From Rhodospirillales bacterium (GTDB lineage Bacteria; Pseudomonadota; Alphaproteobacteria; Rhodospirillales; JAPHRK01), in assembly GCA_026196105.1 (NCBI GenBank), contig JAPHRK010000033.1, positions 62,001-126,000 on the forward strand: DNA of 64,000 bases, given 5' to 3'. The notes beneath the pieces were generated by a model, which had not been told where the DNA came from, did not search any database, and saw only the letters and a list, made by a program, of their open reading frames with translations. Shown here one piece after another: positions 45,069 through 52,241 of this stretch; within the stretch, counting starts at the first letter, position 1; each line of letters opens with the position of its first letter. The translations under genes were made by a program, and so were the position numbers.

Positions 45069-45533
45069 TTAAGCCTGTTTTTGAATGAAGTTTTGTAGCC
45101 CCATTTTTTCAATCAGGCTAATTTGTGTTTCAAGCCAATCTAAGTGTTCTTCTTCTGATTCTAAGATGTCTTCAAGAATGTCACGGCTGACAAAATCTTT
45201 CACCTTTTCGCAATACTTTATCGCTTCTTTGAAGTCAGGAATTGCCTGCATTTCTAATTTGAGATCACAATTCAGGATTTCTTCTACGTCTTCACCAATC
45301 ATGATTTTATGGAGGTCTTGGAGGTTAGGGAGGCCTTCGAGAAACAGGATGCGTTCAATTATCTTATCGGCATGTTTCATTTCATCAATGGACTCTTTGT
45401 AAACTTTTTTACCCAGACTTTCGATACCCCAATTATTCAGCATTCGTGCATGCAGGAAATACTGATTAATGGCTGTTAACTCATTGGCTAATAACGTGTT
45501 TAGATGCTGGATGACTCCGCGATCCCCTTGCAT
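45069..45533 (-). CDS. bfr: Bacterioferritin subunit with haem-ligand methionine
   Basis: A bacterioferritin of 154 residues. [23 protein letters not shown] with both the ferroxidase E/H pair and the Met52 haem ligand, LKLEMQAI and SEEEHLDWL are all intact. It stores iron as a ferric mineral inside a 24-mer, with haem at the two-fold interfaces. First gene of bfr-bfr-bfd, with a Fur-like palindrome about 180 bases upstream and a tctcct-complement (GGAG) ribosome site. Confidence 0.95.
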   Translation of the reverse strand: MQGDRGVIQHLNTLLANELTAINQYFLHARMLNNWGIESLGKKVYKESIDEMKHADKIIERILFLEGLPNLQDLHKIMIGEDVEEILNCDLKLEMQAIPDFKEAIKYCEKVKDFVSRDILEDILESEEEHLDWLETQISLIEKMGLQNFIQKQA

Positions 45534-45715
45534 ATTTTTCTCCTTGGATAACTAATGTGTTCATATTTTGAGACGGTAATTTTTTAGAGCATAGAATTAG
45601 ATTTTAGAGTTCACTAGATAAAAATCCTCTTAGATCAGTAAATTCATTGAGCTGGTATAGGCTTCCTCGCGACAAGTGGAGAATAGAGTGATTTTACAAT
45701 TTATCCAGAAATAAT

Positions 45716-45738
45716 TTGCAATTGATATTCATTCGCAA
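45716..45738 (-). promoter_or_regulatory. Fur-like palindrome upstream of the bfr operon
   Basis: Reading on the minus strand, ttgcgaatgaatatcaattg continues to a 23-bp imperfect palindrome. It shares the ttgcgaatga half-site with two further operators in the cluster. It is about 180 bp from the bfr start, so it may control bfr or the small upstream ORF. Confidence 0.6.
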
Positions 45739-45838
45739 TAAATATTAAGATTAATAACGTAAGATTTCAAATATTCGGCTTCAAAAATTGATGTTTGGGC
45801 CATGAAATTACGTCCTTAATTTTTGAAAGTGTGATGCA

Positions 45839-46018
45839 ATGATGTTATGGCAAGGGATGTCCAAAAGGGGGGTGGCACAACTCCTTGTTTGGGTTGTAGA
45901 GCGGCATCGTAAGAAAAAGCAGCTTGAAAAAAAACCTGCAATTTTCAAATATCGTTCTTGTCATCCTAAAAGTGGTCTTAGATGGCACAAAGATTTCGGA
46001 TCTTCCAATAAATCCTAA
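45839..46018 (+). CDS. Possible small basic protein (59 aa), hypothetical
   Basis: An open frame of 59 codons beginning with ATG ATG and rich in Lys, Arg and His (RHRKKKQLEKK). Its stop overlaps the end of the convergent membrane-protein gene. The ribosome site (gaaagtg) is weak and no family is recognised. It lies about 100 bp after the Fur-like palindrome, opposite to bfr. It could equally be a chance frame. Confidence 0.3.
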   Translation: MMLWQGMSKRGVAQLLVWVVERHRKKKQLEKKPAIFKYRSCHPKSGLRWHKDFGSSNKS

Positions 46019-46377
46019 GCCATATACCCGGCAATCAGGCTAACGGGCATAAAGAAAACCCATGACAGGTGAGCGCCTTTTGAACCGATAAGAGCAACCA
46101 AAGCACTGATTCCAAAGACGATTGAAACCATCCAAAGAAAAGCGGTTCCATTAAGGTCGGGTGAAAAATGCAGGAAAACCATTTGAGTGGCAATCCCCCA
46201 CCACAAAAGGGATGTTAAATGCCATGCAGCCCTGAGGGTGAGTTTGGTATTCTGCAAGCTACCCAAGATTACTGGGAGACCTTCCATGCGTAGCAGGGGA
46301 GTAATCAAACGCTTCTCTCCTAAAATGGAGTGCATCAGACTTACGGCAATGATCAAGAATGCGGCAATTATCAACAT
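46015..46377 (-). CDS. Small four-helix membrane protein (copy 1)
   Basis: A protein of 120 residues with four hydrophobic helices. The pattern MHSILGEKRLITPLL ... AWHLTSLLWW is shared with the neighbour at 46396 (IHTFAGGKAVAEPLL ... CWHITTILIAF), so they are paralogues. Conserved His, Gly and Trp in the membrane suggest a ligand or cofactor site. Function unknown. Second gene of a pair facing away from a TetR regulator. Confidence 0.7.
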   Translation of the reverse strand: MLIIAAFLIIAVSLMHSILGEKRLITPLLRMEGLPVILGSLQNTKLTLRAAWHLTSLLWWGIATQMVFLHFSPDLNGTAFLWMVSIVFGISALVALIGSKGAHLSWVFFMPVSLIAGYMA

Positions 46378-46395
46378 TTTATGGCTCCAAAAAGT

Positions 46396-46767
46396 CTAAA
46401 CTAGTAAAGCTGCCCAACCGAGTGCAGAGATAGAAGCAAACAATGAAGTAGACGGAAACCGAAGAGGATTGATTCCCCCTTTGAGGGCAACCGCAATACT
46501 GAGAAACGACAAGGATGCAGTTAGAGCCGATAGCAGGATGATCATAGGGGCTTGCTCAGGGTTGAGGGCAAGCCAAGCAAAAGCTGCAGCAATGAAAGCA
46601 ATCAAAATAGTTGTGATGTGCCAGCAATAATAATTTAGCCATTTTGATTCTATTGGTAAGTTTTTGTCAGCTAACAATGGTTCGGCAACTGCCTTACCGC
46701 CTGCGAATGTATGAATAATAAATGTGACACCACCCACAAATGCAGCAGACCATAATAAAATCGACAT
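46396..46767 (-). CDS. Small four-helix membrane protein (copy 2)
   Basis: A protein of 123 residues with four TM helices, paralogous to the downstream gene (His near residue 19, PLL then a CWHITT motif in helix 2). It begins just beyond the perfect operator-like repeat that separates it from the divergent TetR gene, so repression by that regulator is probable. Role unknown; small efflux or stress-related membrane function is only a guess. Confidence 0.7.
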   Translation of the reverse strand: MSILLWSAAFVGGVTFIIHTFAGGKAVAEPLLADKNLPIESKWLNYYCWHITTILIAFIAAAFAWLALNPEQAPMIILLSALTASLSFLSIAVALKGGINPLRFPSTSLFASISALGWAALLV

Positions 46768-46780
46768 AACATTTTCCTTT

Positions 46781-46800
46781 ACTAGAATATTTGTTCTAGT
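46781..46800. promoter_or_regulatory. Probable TetR operator
   Basis: actagaa (46781-46787) and ttctagt (46794-46800) make a perfect 7-bp inverted repeat with a 6-base centre. It lies midway in the 46-bp gap between the TetR gene and the divergent membrane-protein pair. Confidence 0.75.
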
Positions 46801-46813
46801 ATATAATTTCTAA

Positions 46814-47380
46814 ATGGGAAGAATGTCAACGATTCAAGATGAAAAAATATTTGCTGTTGTCGGCGCGCAATTAGCCGACATTGGGACAGTAACGCTTCAG
46901 TCGATTGTTAAAGAGACGGGTGTATCGGTGGGCTCTTTGTATCATCGCTATAACTCCCGGGAAGAGCTATTAGCTCGGACTTGGTTGGATGCGGTGAAGG
47001 GTTTTCACTCATATTTTCTCAGAGAACTTGAAAGCCAAAAGGAGGATGCGGGGGCGCGCGCAGCGATGGCAACACCCAGGTTTTGTAGAGCGGAGCGGGC
47101 AAGAGCGATCGTTTTGTCATGCTGCCGACAATCGGAATTTTTGTCTTCTGAAACACCAAAAGAATTGCGAGATGAAATTGGTTCCATAAACGATAAAGCT
47201 TTTAAGGCTGTTCGTGAATATGCCAAACACTCAGGCTATTCCCTTGAAGCCTGCAAGTTGGGCCTTGTTGCATTTCCCCTTGGGGCCGTGAGGCAATATT
47301 TGCCATCACATAAAGTGCCCACTGCTGTCGATGAATATGTTGCGGCTGCTTTCCGGGCGGTTGTCCAAGTTAAAACGTAA
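46814..47380 (+). CDS. TetR family transcriptional regulator
   Basis: A protein of 188 residues with the N-terminal helix-turn-helix (about 22-45): VTLQSIVKETGVSVGSLYHRYNSREELL. The C-terminal ligand domain is variable and contains cysteines. Its start is 13 bases from the perfect inverted repeat, so it probably represses itself and the divergent membrane pair. Convergent with the next methyltransferase gene. Inducer unknown. Confidence 0.88.
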   Translation: MGRMSTIQDEKIFAVVGAQLADIGTVTLQSIVKETGVSVGSLYHRYNSREELLARTWLDAVKGFHSYFLRELESQKEDAGARAAMATPRFCRAERARAIVLSCCRQSEFLSSETPKELRDEIGSINDKAFKAVREYAKHSGYSLEACKLGLVAFPLGAVRQYLPSHKVPTAVDEYVAAAFRAVVQVKT

Positions 47381-47392
47381 TACCAATTCCAT

Positions 47393-47977
47393 TTAGGTAT
47401 TCTGGGCAAATGCCATCAAGACAGGCATATCACCCTTGGAACTTTTCATCGTAAATGGTTGGGTTATGCGTATTTGTTTGAAGCCTGCTTTATCCAAGGT
47501 CTCACGTATATTTTTTTCTGTTAAGCCAAAGCTAGAGTTGCCGTCTATTGCCATCCAATCCCATTGAAAATAGACACCTGCTGGTCTTAAGAGAGAGCGC
47601 AATAATTTTGCTGTTCCAGGATAATCAGGAAGAAATGAGCAGACAGATGAGGCAACAATCAGATCAAATTTTTCTTCTAATAACTCATGTGAGCTTATCA
47701 GATCAGTTGTCAGAAAATCAGCGATAGTAGAAACAGTAGGGAGGTTTTTTTGATCAAGTTGTTTAATCATCCCTTCCGAACCATCTAAGGCGATTATCTC
47801 ATCTGCGTCGGGGGACATCTTCTCAGTGAGTAAGCCAGTACCACAGCCAAAGTCTAGAACTCGCAAACCAGTCACAGGCGTGAGTTTCTTAAGCGCGGCA
47901 TAGGCCATGTCAGCATATTCACGAGCCGATGAATCCTTATCCCATTCATCGGCATAGTCATCCCATTCGTTAGTCAT
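47393..47977 (-). CDS. Class I SAM-dependent methyltransferase
   Basis: A protein of 194 residues with motif I VLDFGCGTGLLTEKM (about 38-52), the acidic loop IIALDGSEGMI and FDLIVASSVCSFLPDY, the Ubi/COQ5-type methyltransferase pattern. It begins with an acidic WDDYADEWDKD segment seen in many such enzymes. It is 11 bp downstream of a LysE-type exporter, so they may be cotranscribed. Substrate unknown. Confidence 0.85.
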   Translation of the reverse strand: MTNEWDDYADEWDKDSSAREYADMAYAALKKLTPVTGLRVLDFGCGTGLLTEKMSPDADEIIALDGSEGMIKQLDQKNLPTVSTIADFLTTDLISSHELLEEKFDLIVASSVCSFLPDYPGTAKLLRSLLRPAGVYFQWDWMAIDGNSSFGLTEKNIRETLDKAGFKQIRITQPFTMKSSKGDMPVLMAFAQNT

Positions 47978-47988
47978 ACTCAGTTATC

Positions 47989-48603
47989 CTAAAGAACATG
48001 CTTTATGAGGCTTATGGCAATTGCCGCCATGATGCAGCCAATGATGATATCAAGCCAGCGCCATGTTGTTGGTTTGGCGAAAAGAGGCCGTAGCAGGCGA
48101 GCGCCGTAACCAAGGCTATAAAACCAAACAATAGAAGCTGTCATAGCGCCAATGGTAAAAGCAATGCGCTGCTCAAAAGCATATTGCCCGACAATTGTTC
48201 CAATCAGTACAACGGTATCTAGATAAACATGGGGATTGAGGAAGGTGAGAGCCAAAGTTGTGGTGACTGCTGCCTTTAAAGTTAAGCCTGCTGCCCCTTC
48301 CCCTTCTTTTAAAACATGTGGTTTGGCTGCATTCCGAAAGGATTGAAACGAAAGCCATAAGAGGAAAATCGCTCCGCCCCAAGTTGCTATATCCGCGAGC
48401 ATTGGTTGATTGGCTATGACTGTGCCTAAGCCCATGGCTCCAATAGCAATCAAGGCCATATCGCTGACTGCGCAAATTGTGCAGATGATAAAGACGTGCT
48501 GTCCGAGAATACCTTGGCGCAAAACATAAGCATTTTGAGCGCCGATAGCGATAATCAAACCGGCTCCGAGACCGAATCCCTTAAGGGCAGTTAGGATAAG
48601 CAT
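47989..48603 (-). CDS. LysE/ArgO family amino acid exporter
   Basis: A membrane protein of 204 residues with six TM helices. The N-terminal signature GLGAGLIIAIGAQNAYVLRQGI is that of LysE/ArgO exporters of basic amino acids. The conserved FLNPHVYLDTVVLIGT follows in the fourth helix. No LysG/ArgP regulator is adjacent. Substrate (Arg or Lys) is inferred from the close match to the ArgO pattern. Confidence 0.88.
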   Translation of the reverse strand: MLILTALKGFGLGAGLIIAIGAQNAYVLRQGILGQHVFIICTICAVSDMALIAIGAMGLGTVIANQPMLADIATWGGAIFLLWLSFQSFRNAAKPHVLKEGEGAAGLTLKAAVTTTLALTFLNPHVYLDTVVLIGTIVGQYAFEQRIAFTIGAMTASIVWFYSLGYGARLLRPLFAKPTTWRWLDIIIGCIMAAIAISLIKHVL

Positions 48604-48624
48604 TTATTGTTAACAGGTCTTGGG

Positions 48625-49068
48625 TTAAACATTGGGTCCATGATCAGGTTTATCAGCTCGTGGTTTTTTGAATAATTTCCATATGCCTGAAGCGTTTAAC
48701 AGGACTTCACCTTCGCAAGAGACGGTGCCACGAACAAAAGCCAAGGAGGATGTCATTTTGGTAATTTCTGCCGTGCCGTCAATCCATTTTCCAGGGGCTA
48801 CTCCATGGATGAATTCTGAATTTAGAGAAATTGTGGCACAACGCCCTCGCTTGAAATAAACCGCTGAACCCATAAAGGTATCAGCAAAGGTTACTAAAAC
48901 ACCACCGTGGATAACCCCGTTTGGGTTTCCGTGCTTGGCTTCTGAAACAAAACCAAAGCGTGTCCCGTCAGATTCTGGGCCATTAAAGGCATAAAATGGT
49001 CCGGCTGTACTGAGGAAACCCTCTTTAAATGGAAACTGTTGAAAATGCTCTGGGACTAATGAATTCAT
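48625..49068 (-). CDS. PaaI-type hotdog thioesterase
   Basis: A protein of 147 residues. GNPNGVIHGGVLVTFADTFMG is the hotdog active-site helix of the PaaI/4HBT family, followed by ISLNSEFIHGVAPGKWIDGTAEI. Such proteins hydrolyse acyl-CoA thioesters in the cytosol. It lies 21 bp before the exporter gene. Substrate unknown. Confidence 0.87.
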   Translation of the reverse strand: MNSLVPEHFQQFPFKEGFLSTAGPFYAFNGPESDGTRFGFVSEAKHGNPNGVIHGGVLVTFADTFMGSAVYFKRGRCATISLNSEFIHGVAPGKWIDGTAEITKMTSSLAFVRGTVSCEGEVLLNASGIWKLFKKPRADKPDHGPNV

Positions 49069-49233
49069 AAGTGAATCTCCTGTTAGATGCGGAGTGTAGA
49101 AGGCTTGCGTGAAGGGCGCAAATGCTAATGAAAGGTCATTTATCTGCCCTTAGGAGAGTTTTCTACCCTTGCAGATTGAGGCCATTGCCGGGCATAAATG
49201 TCTAAATACATATTTTGATTTGGGGAGCAAGAA

Positions 49234-50226
49234 TTGAAAAAAGTCGGGGTTATTGGGGCTGGTGCTTGGGGAACAGCCCTCGCGCAAGCGGTTCGACAGG
49301 CCGGGAAAGAAGTTGTTCTCCAATCTCATGAAAGTGAGGTTGCGGACGCTATTAATCATAATCATGAGAATACCATCTATTTACCGGGAATTGAGCTAGA
49401 CCCCGGGATTAAAGCGACCCCTGACTTGGCAGAAGGGGCCGATGTTGATGCTGTTTTGTTAGTGGCTCCGGCTCAACATCTGAGAACCGTTTGCGAAGGC
49501 TTAAAGCCTCATTTAAAAAAGAGTGCGCCTGTGGTGATTTGTGCCAAAGGGATTGAGAACGATACTTGCTTGTTAATGAGTGAAGTCGTGCGCGAAGTGT
49601 TGCCTGAAGCACCAATCGCGGTTCTTTCGGGGCCTAGCTTTGCCAAAGAAGTTGCCGCTGGATTGCCTACTGCAGTTACTTTAGCCATGGAAAGCCAAGC
49701 CCTCGTTGAAGAACTTACCGATGTTCTTGCCAGTACTTATTTCCGTATTTATCGCTCTACAGATATTGTCGGTACTGAAATTGGGGGCGCAGTGAAAAAC
49801 GTTTTGGCGATTGCGTGTGGTATTGCCGAAGGTCGGCAGCTTGGTGACAACACTCGCGCCACCCTCATTACTCGTGGCCTCGCTGAAATGGCCCGCTTAG
49901 GGATTGCCAAAGGAGCCCGCATGGAAACCTTGATGGGCCTTTCCGGTATGGGTGACCTCACCCTGACTTGTTCCGCAATGCAATCCCGAAACTTCTCCTT
50001 GGGGTTCGCTTTAGGCGAAGGCCGCACATTAGAAGAAATTCTTAGCGAGCGCCAAGCTGTTACCGAGGGCGTTTTCTCTGCTTCGTCCGTCACTGACCTC
50101 GCGAAACGCCTTGATGTCGAAATGCCTATTTGTACTGCGGTTGATGGCATCATAAACCATTTCGCCGATATTGAAGCGACGATAAAGGGGTTGTTGTCGA
50201 GACCGTTTAAAGATGAGTTTAGCTAA
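49234..50226 (+). CDS. gpsA: Glycerol-3-phosphate dehydrogenase (NAD(P)+)
   Basis: An enzyme of 330 residues making sn-glycerol-3-phosphate for phospholipids. Motifs: KVGVIGAGAWGTALAQAV, VLLVAPAQHLRTVC, CAKGIENDTCLL, SGPSFAKEVAAGLPTAV and GGAVKNVLAIACGIAEGRQLGDNTRA with the catalytic lysine. The start is TTG with a GGGGAG ribosome site; no ATG fits the family N-terminus. Confidence 0.94.
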   Translation: MKKVGVIGAGAWGTALAQAVRQAGKEVVLQSHESEVADAINHNHENTIYLPGIELDPGIKATPDLAEGADVDAVLLVAPAQHLRTVCEGLKPHLKKSAPVVICAKGIENDTCLLMSEVVREVLPEAPIAVLSGPSFAKEVAAGLPTAVTLAMESQALVEELTDVLASTYFRIYRSTDIVGTEIGGAVKNVLAIACGIAEGRQLGDNTRATLITRGLAEMARLGIAKGARMETLMGLSGMGDLTLTCSAMQSRNFSLGFALGEGRTLEEILSERQAVTEGVFSASSVTDLAKRLDVEMPICTAVDGIINHFADIEATIKGLLSRPFKDEFS

Positions 50227-50247
50227 GATCAGGGAGAATCTAACCAA

Positions 50248-50835
50248 ATGACTAAATCCATAGATTTTTGGTATGAGTTTGCCAGCACTTATTCTTACCT
50301 CTCCGTCATGCGGATTGAGGGGGAGGCGGCTAAGCGTGGGGTTTCTGTGAACTGGAAACCGTTCTTGTTGGGGCCGATCTTCCACAGCCAAGGGTGGGAT
50401 AATTCACCGTTTAATATTTATCCGGCTAAAGGTCGATATATGTGGCGGGACATGGTGCGGCGGTGCCGAAGGATCGGATTACCTTTCAAGGTGCCGGAGG
50501 TTTTTCCCGTTCATAGTGTTAAGGCCGCACGGGTCGCATGGGTTGGGGCCAATGAAGGTTGGGGGGCGGCTTATTCTCAACGGGTGTTTACAGCGCAGTT
50601 CGCCGAAGGTCGCAACATTGCCGACCGTGAGGTTCTAAAGGAAATACTTGAAGAACTTAAACTTGAGAGTGACCGAATTATGGCTTTGATTGAAGAAAGC
50701 CCGGTTAAAGATGGATTGCGAAAGCAAACTGAAGAAGCCACCTCACTTGGGATTTTTGGTGCACCGAGTTTCATGGTAGGTGATGAATTGTTTTGGGGCG
50801 ATGATCGTCTTGAAGAGGCTTTGGAGTGGGGTTAA
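50248..50835 (+). CDS. 2-hydroxychromene-2-carboxylate isomerase family (DsbA-like) protein
   Basis: A thioredoxin-fold protein of 195 residues related to kappa-class GST. DFWYEFASTYSYLSVMRIE holds the active-site serine, then WKPFLLGPIF and, near the end, GIFGAPSFMVGDELFWGDDRL. It uses glutathione to isomerise hydroxychromene carboxylates in aromatic degradation, but many members are annotated only by family. It follows gpsA by 21 bp. Actual substrate unclear. Confidence 0.85.
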   Translation: MTKSIDFWYEFASTYSYLSVMRIEGEAAKRGVSVNWKPFLLGPIFHSQGWDNSPFNIYPAKGRYMWRDMVRRCRRIGLPFKVPEVFPVHSVKAARVAWVGANEGWGAAYSQRVFTAQFAEGRNIADREVLKEILEELKLESDRIMALIEESPVKDGLRKQTEEATSLGIFGAPSFMVGDELFWGDDRLEEALEWG

Positions 50836-50883
50836 TAACAGCTGACTTGATTTGCCCCTGCCAACCATGGCAAAGTTGCACTT

Positions 50884-51474
50884 ATGATGAAAACACCTTT
50901 CTTTAGGCTCTTTGCAGCCCTGCTATTCACCCTGACCGTTTCGGCCTGTCAGACAGCTCCGCCGCCTCAGATGCCAACCCTTTCTTACAGCCACCTTCCG
51001 GCTTTGAATTTGGCTGTGTCACAGGTTGAAATTGGCTCCGAATATAAGGCTCCTATGATAGCGCCTAATAAGGAACATACCCTTGCCACTTCACCCTCGA
51101 TGGCTTTTACCCAATGGGTTAATGACCGGGTACGGACTCAAGGGCAGGGGGGGATGGCAAAGTTTGTTGTCGAGGAAGCTTCCGTTATTGAAACTGCTCT
51201 GAACCGAACTAAAGGGGTGAAGGGTTTATTCACCAAGGACCAAGCAGAGCGCTACAATGGCACCCTCAAAGGGCGGGTTGAGATATATAATTCTTCTGGG
51301 AAAAAACTTGGTTATGCAACCGCCTCTGCCACCCGGTCTCAAACTGTTGGAGAGGGTATTAACCTAAATGAGCGGGAGCGTATTCTGTTTGAGTTAGTCG
51401 AAGCTCTTGTTGCAGATTTTGGCACCGCATTAGAGAAAAATATGAGATCCTATTTGACCGATTGGGTGAGGTAA
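50884..51474 (+). CDS. Putative lipoprotein of unknown function
   Basis: A protein of 196 residues with a lipoprotein signal (lipobox VSAC at about residue 22) and a proline-rich mature start. NDRVRTQGQGG and LNEREERILFEL-like segments suggest an outer-membrane-facing globular domain. An ATG pair opens the frame. Its stop overlaps a hairpin shared with the convergent ParA gene. No family recognised. Confidence 0.75.
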   Translation: MMKTPFFRLFAALLFTLTVSACQTAPPPQMPTLSYSHLPALNLAVSQVEIGSEYKAPMIAPNKEHTLATSPSMAFTQWVNDRVRTQGQGGMAKFVVEEASVIETALNRTKGVKGLFTKDQAERYNGTLKGRVEIYNSSGKKLGYATASATRSQTVGEGINLNERERILFELVEALVADFGTALEKNMRSYLTDWVR

Positions 51475-51486
51475 ACCCACCCAATC
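51460..51486. terminator. Hairpin between convergent lipoprotein and ParA genes
   Basis: gattgggtg (51460-51468) pairs perfectly with cacccaatc (51478-51486), loop nine bases, across the stop codon. No strong T tract follows, so it is a weaker terminator candidate. Confidence 0.55.
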
Positions 51487-51494
51487 TTGGTCGG

Positions 51495-52241
51495 TTACGT
51501 CTCTAATCGTCCCTGCACTTCATCGAGCAATGTGTAATAGGCCCGAGCAGGTGCGCTCTTTGGGGCGTACTCACCTACAGGCGTTCTGTGGACACCCATT
51601 TGTTCAACAAAGCTACTGTTAGGGATGGCGGTTTTGAGGACATCTGGATAGCTCTCGTGCAGGCCACTGACAATATCGCGATGCAATTTGCGGCGCCGGT
51701 CCATCATGGAAAAGAAGGGCATAATTTTCAGGTTTTTAAAACGCCGCGACTGGCAAAACTCTGAAACTTGCTCCAGTGTCCTTAAAGAAAGTGTTGTCGG
51801 GATCACCGGAACCAAAAGCACATCAGCCGCCCTTAGGACGTTTTCCGATACCAAAGACATACTTGGGGGGCAATCGAGAAAGATGTTTTCGTACTCTTCC
51901 TTTAAAGGAGAGAGAAATTTATCAAAACGTTGGGTACGATTTTTGTGATCGCCGAGGAACAGGTCCATATTTCGGTAGGAAAAATCGGCTGGAATAACGT
52001 CTAAATATTCAAAATCACTGCCTTTGATAAACTTTTCGGCGCCTTTCTTGTTGCGGAAGAGTTTCTCTCCTCCGCCTTTGATCTTAGGTTTTACTCTAAA
52101 ATAGTATGTTGCGGCACCTTGAGGGTCGATGTCCCAGAGAAGAGAACGCGAGCCTGTTGTGGCAGAGCAATAAGACAAGTTAACGGCTGTGGCTGTTTTG
52201 CCAACGCCCCCTTTGATTTGGAATATGGCAAAAACGGTCAT
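51495..52241 (-). CDS. ParA-family ATPase
   Basis: A protein of 248 residues. The deviant Walker A motif KGGVGKT (10-16) with the signature lysine, DIDPQGAATYY and NIFLDCPPSMS (Walker B region) place it in the ParA/MinD positioning family. No parB or parS is adjacent. The gene overlaps the CHAD gene by 4 bp (ATGA), so the two are coupled. ParA proteins of this type without ParB often position cellular cargoes. A role in distributing polyphosphate granules is inferred from the CHAD partner. Confidence 0.9.
   Translation of the reverse strand: MTVFAIFQIKGGVGKTATAVNLSYCSATTGSRSLLWDIDPQGAATYYFRVKPKIKGGGEKLFRNKKGAEKFIKGSDFEYLDVIPADFSYRNMDLFLGDHKNRTQRFDKFLSPLKEEYENIFLDCPPSMSLVSENVLRAADVLLVPVIPTTLSLRTLEQVSEFCQSRRFKNLKIMPFFSMMDRRRKLHRDIVSGLHESYPDVLKTAIPNSSFVEQMGVHRTPVGEYAPKSAPARAYYTLLDEVQGRLET

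Noticed and set aside
42913-49233. Integrative genomic island
   Set aside because: No integrase, transposase, flanking repeat or tRNA end was found; only gene order suggests insertion.
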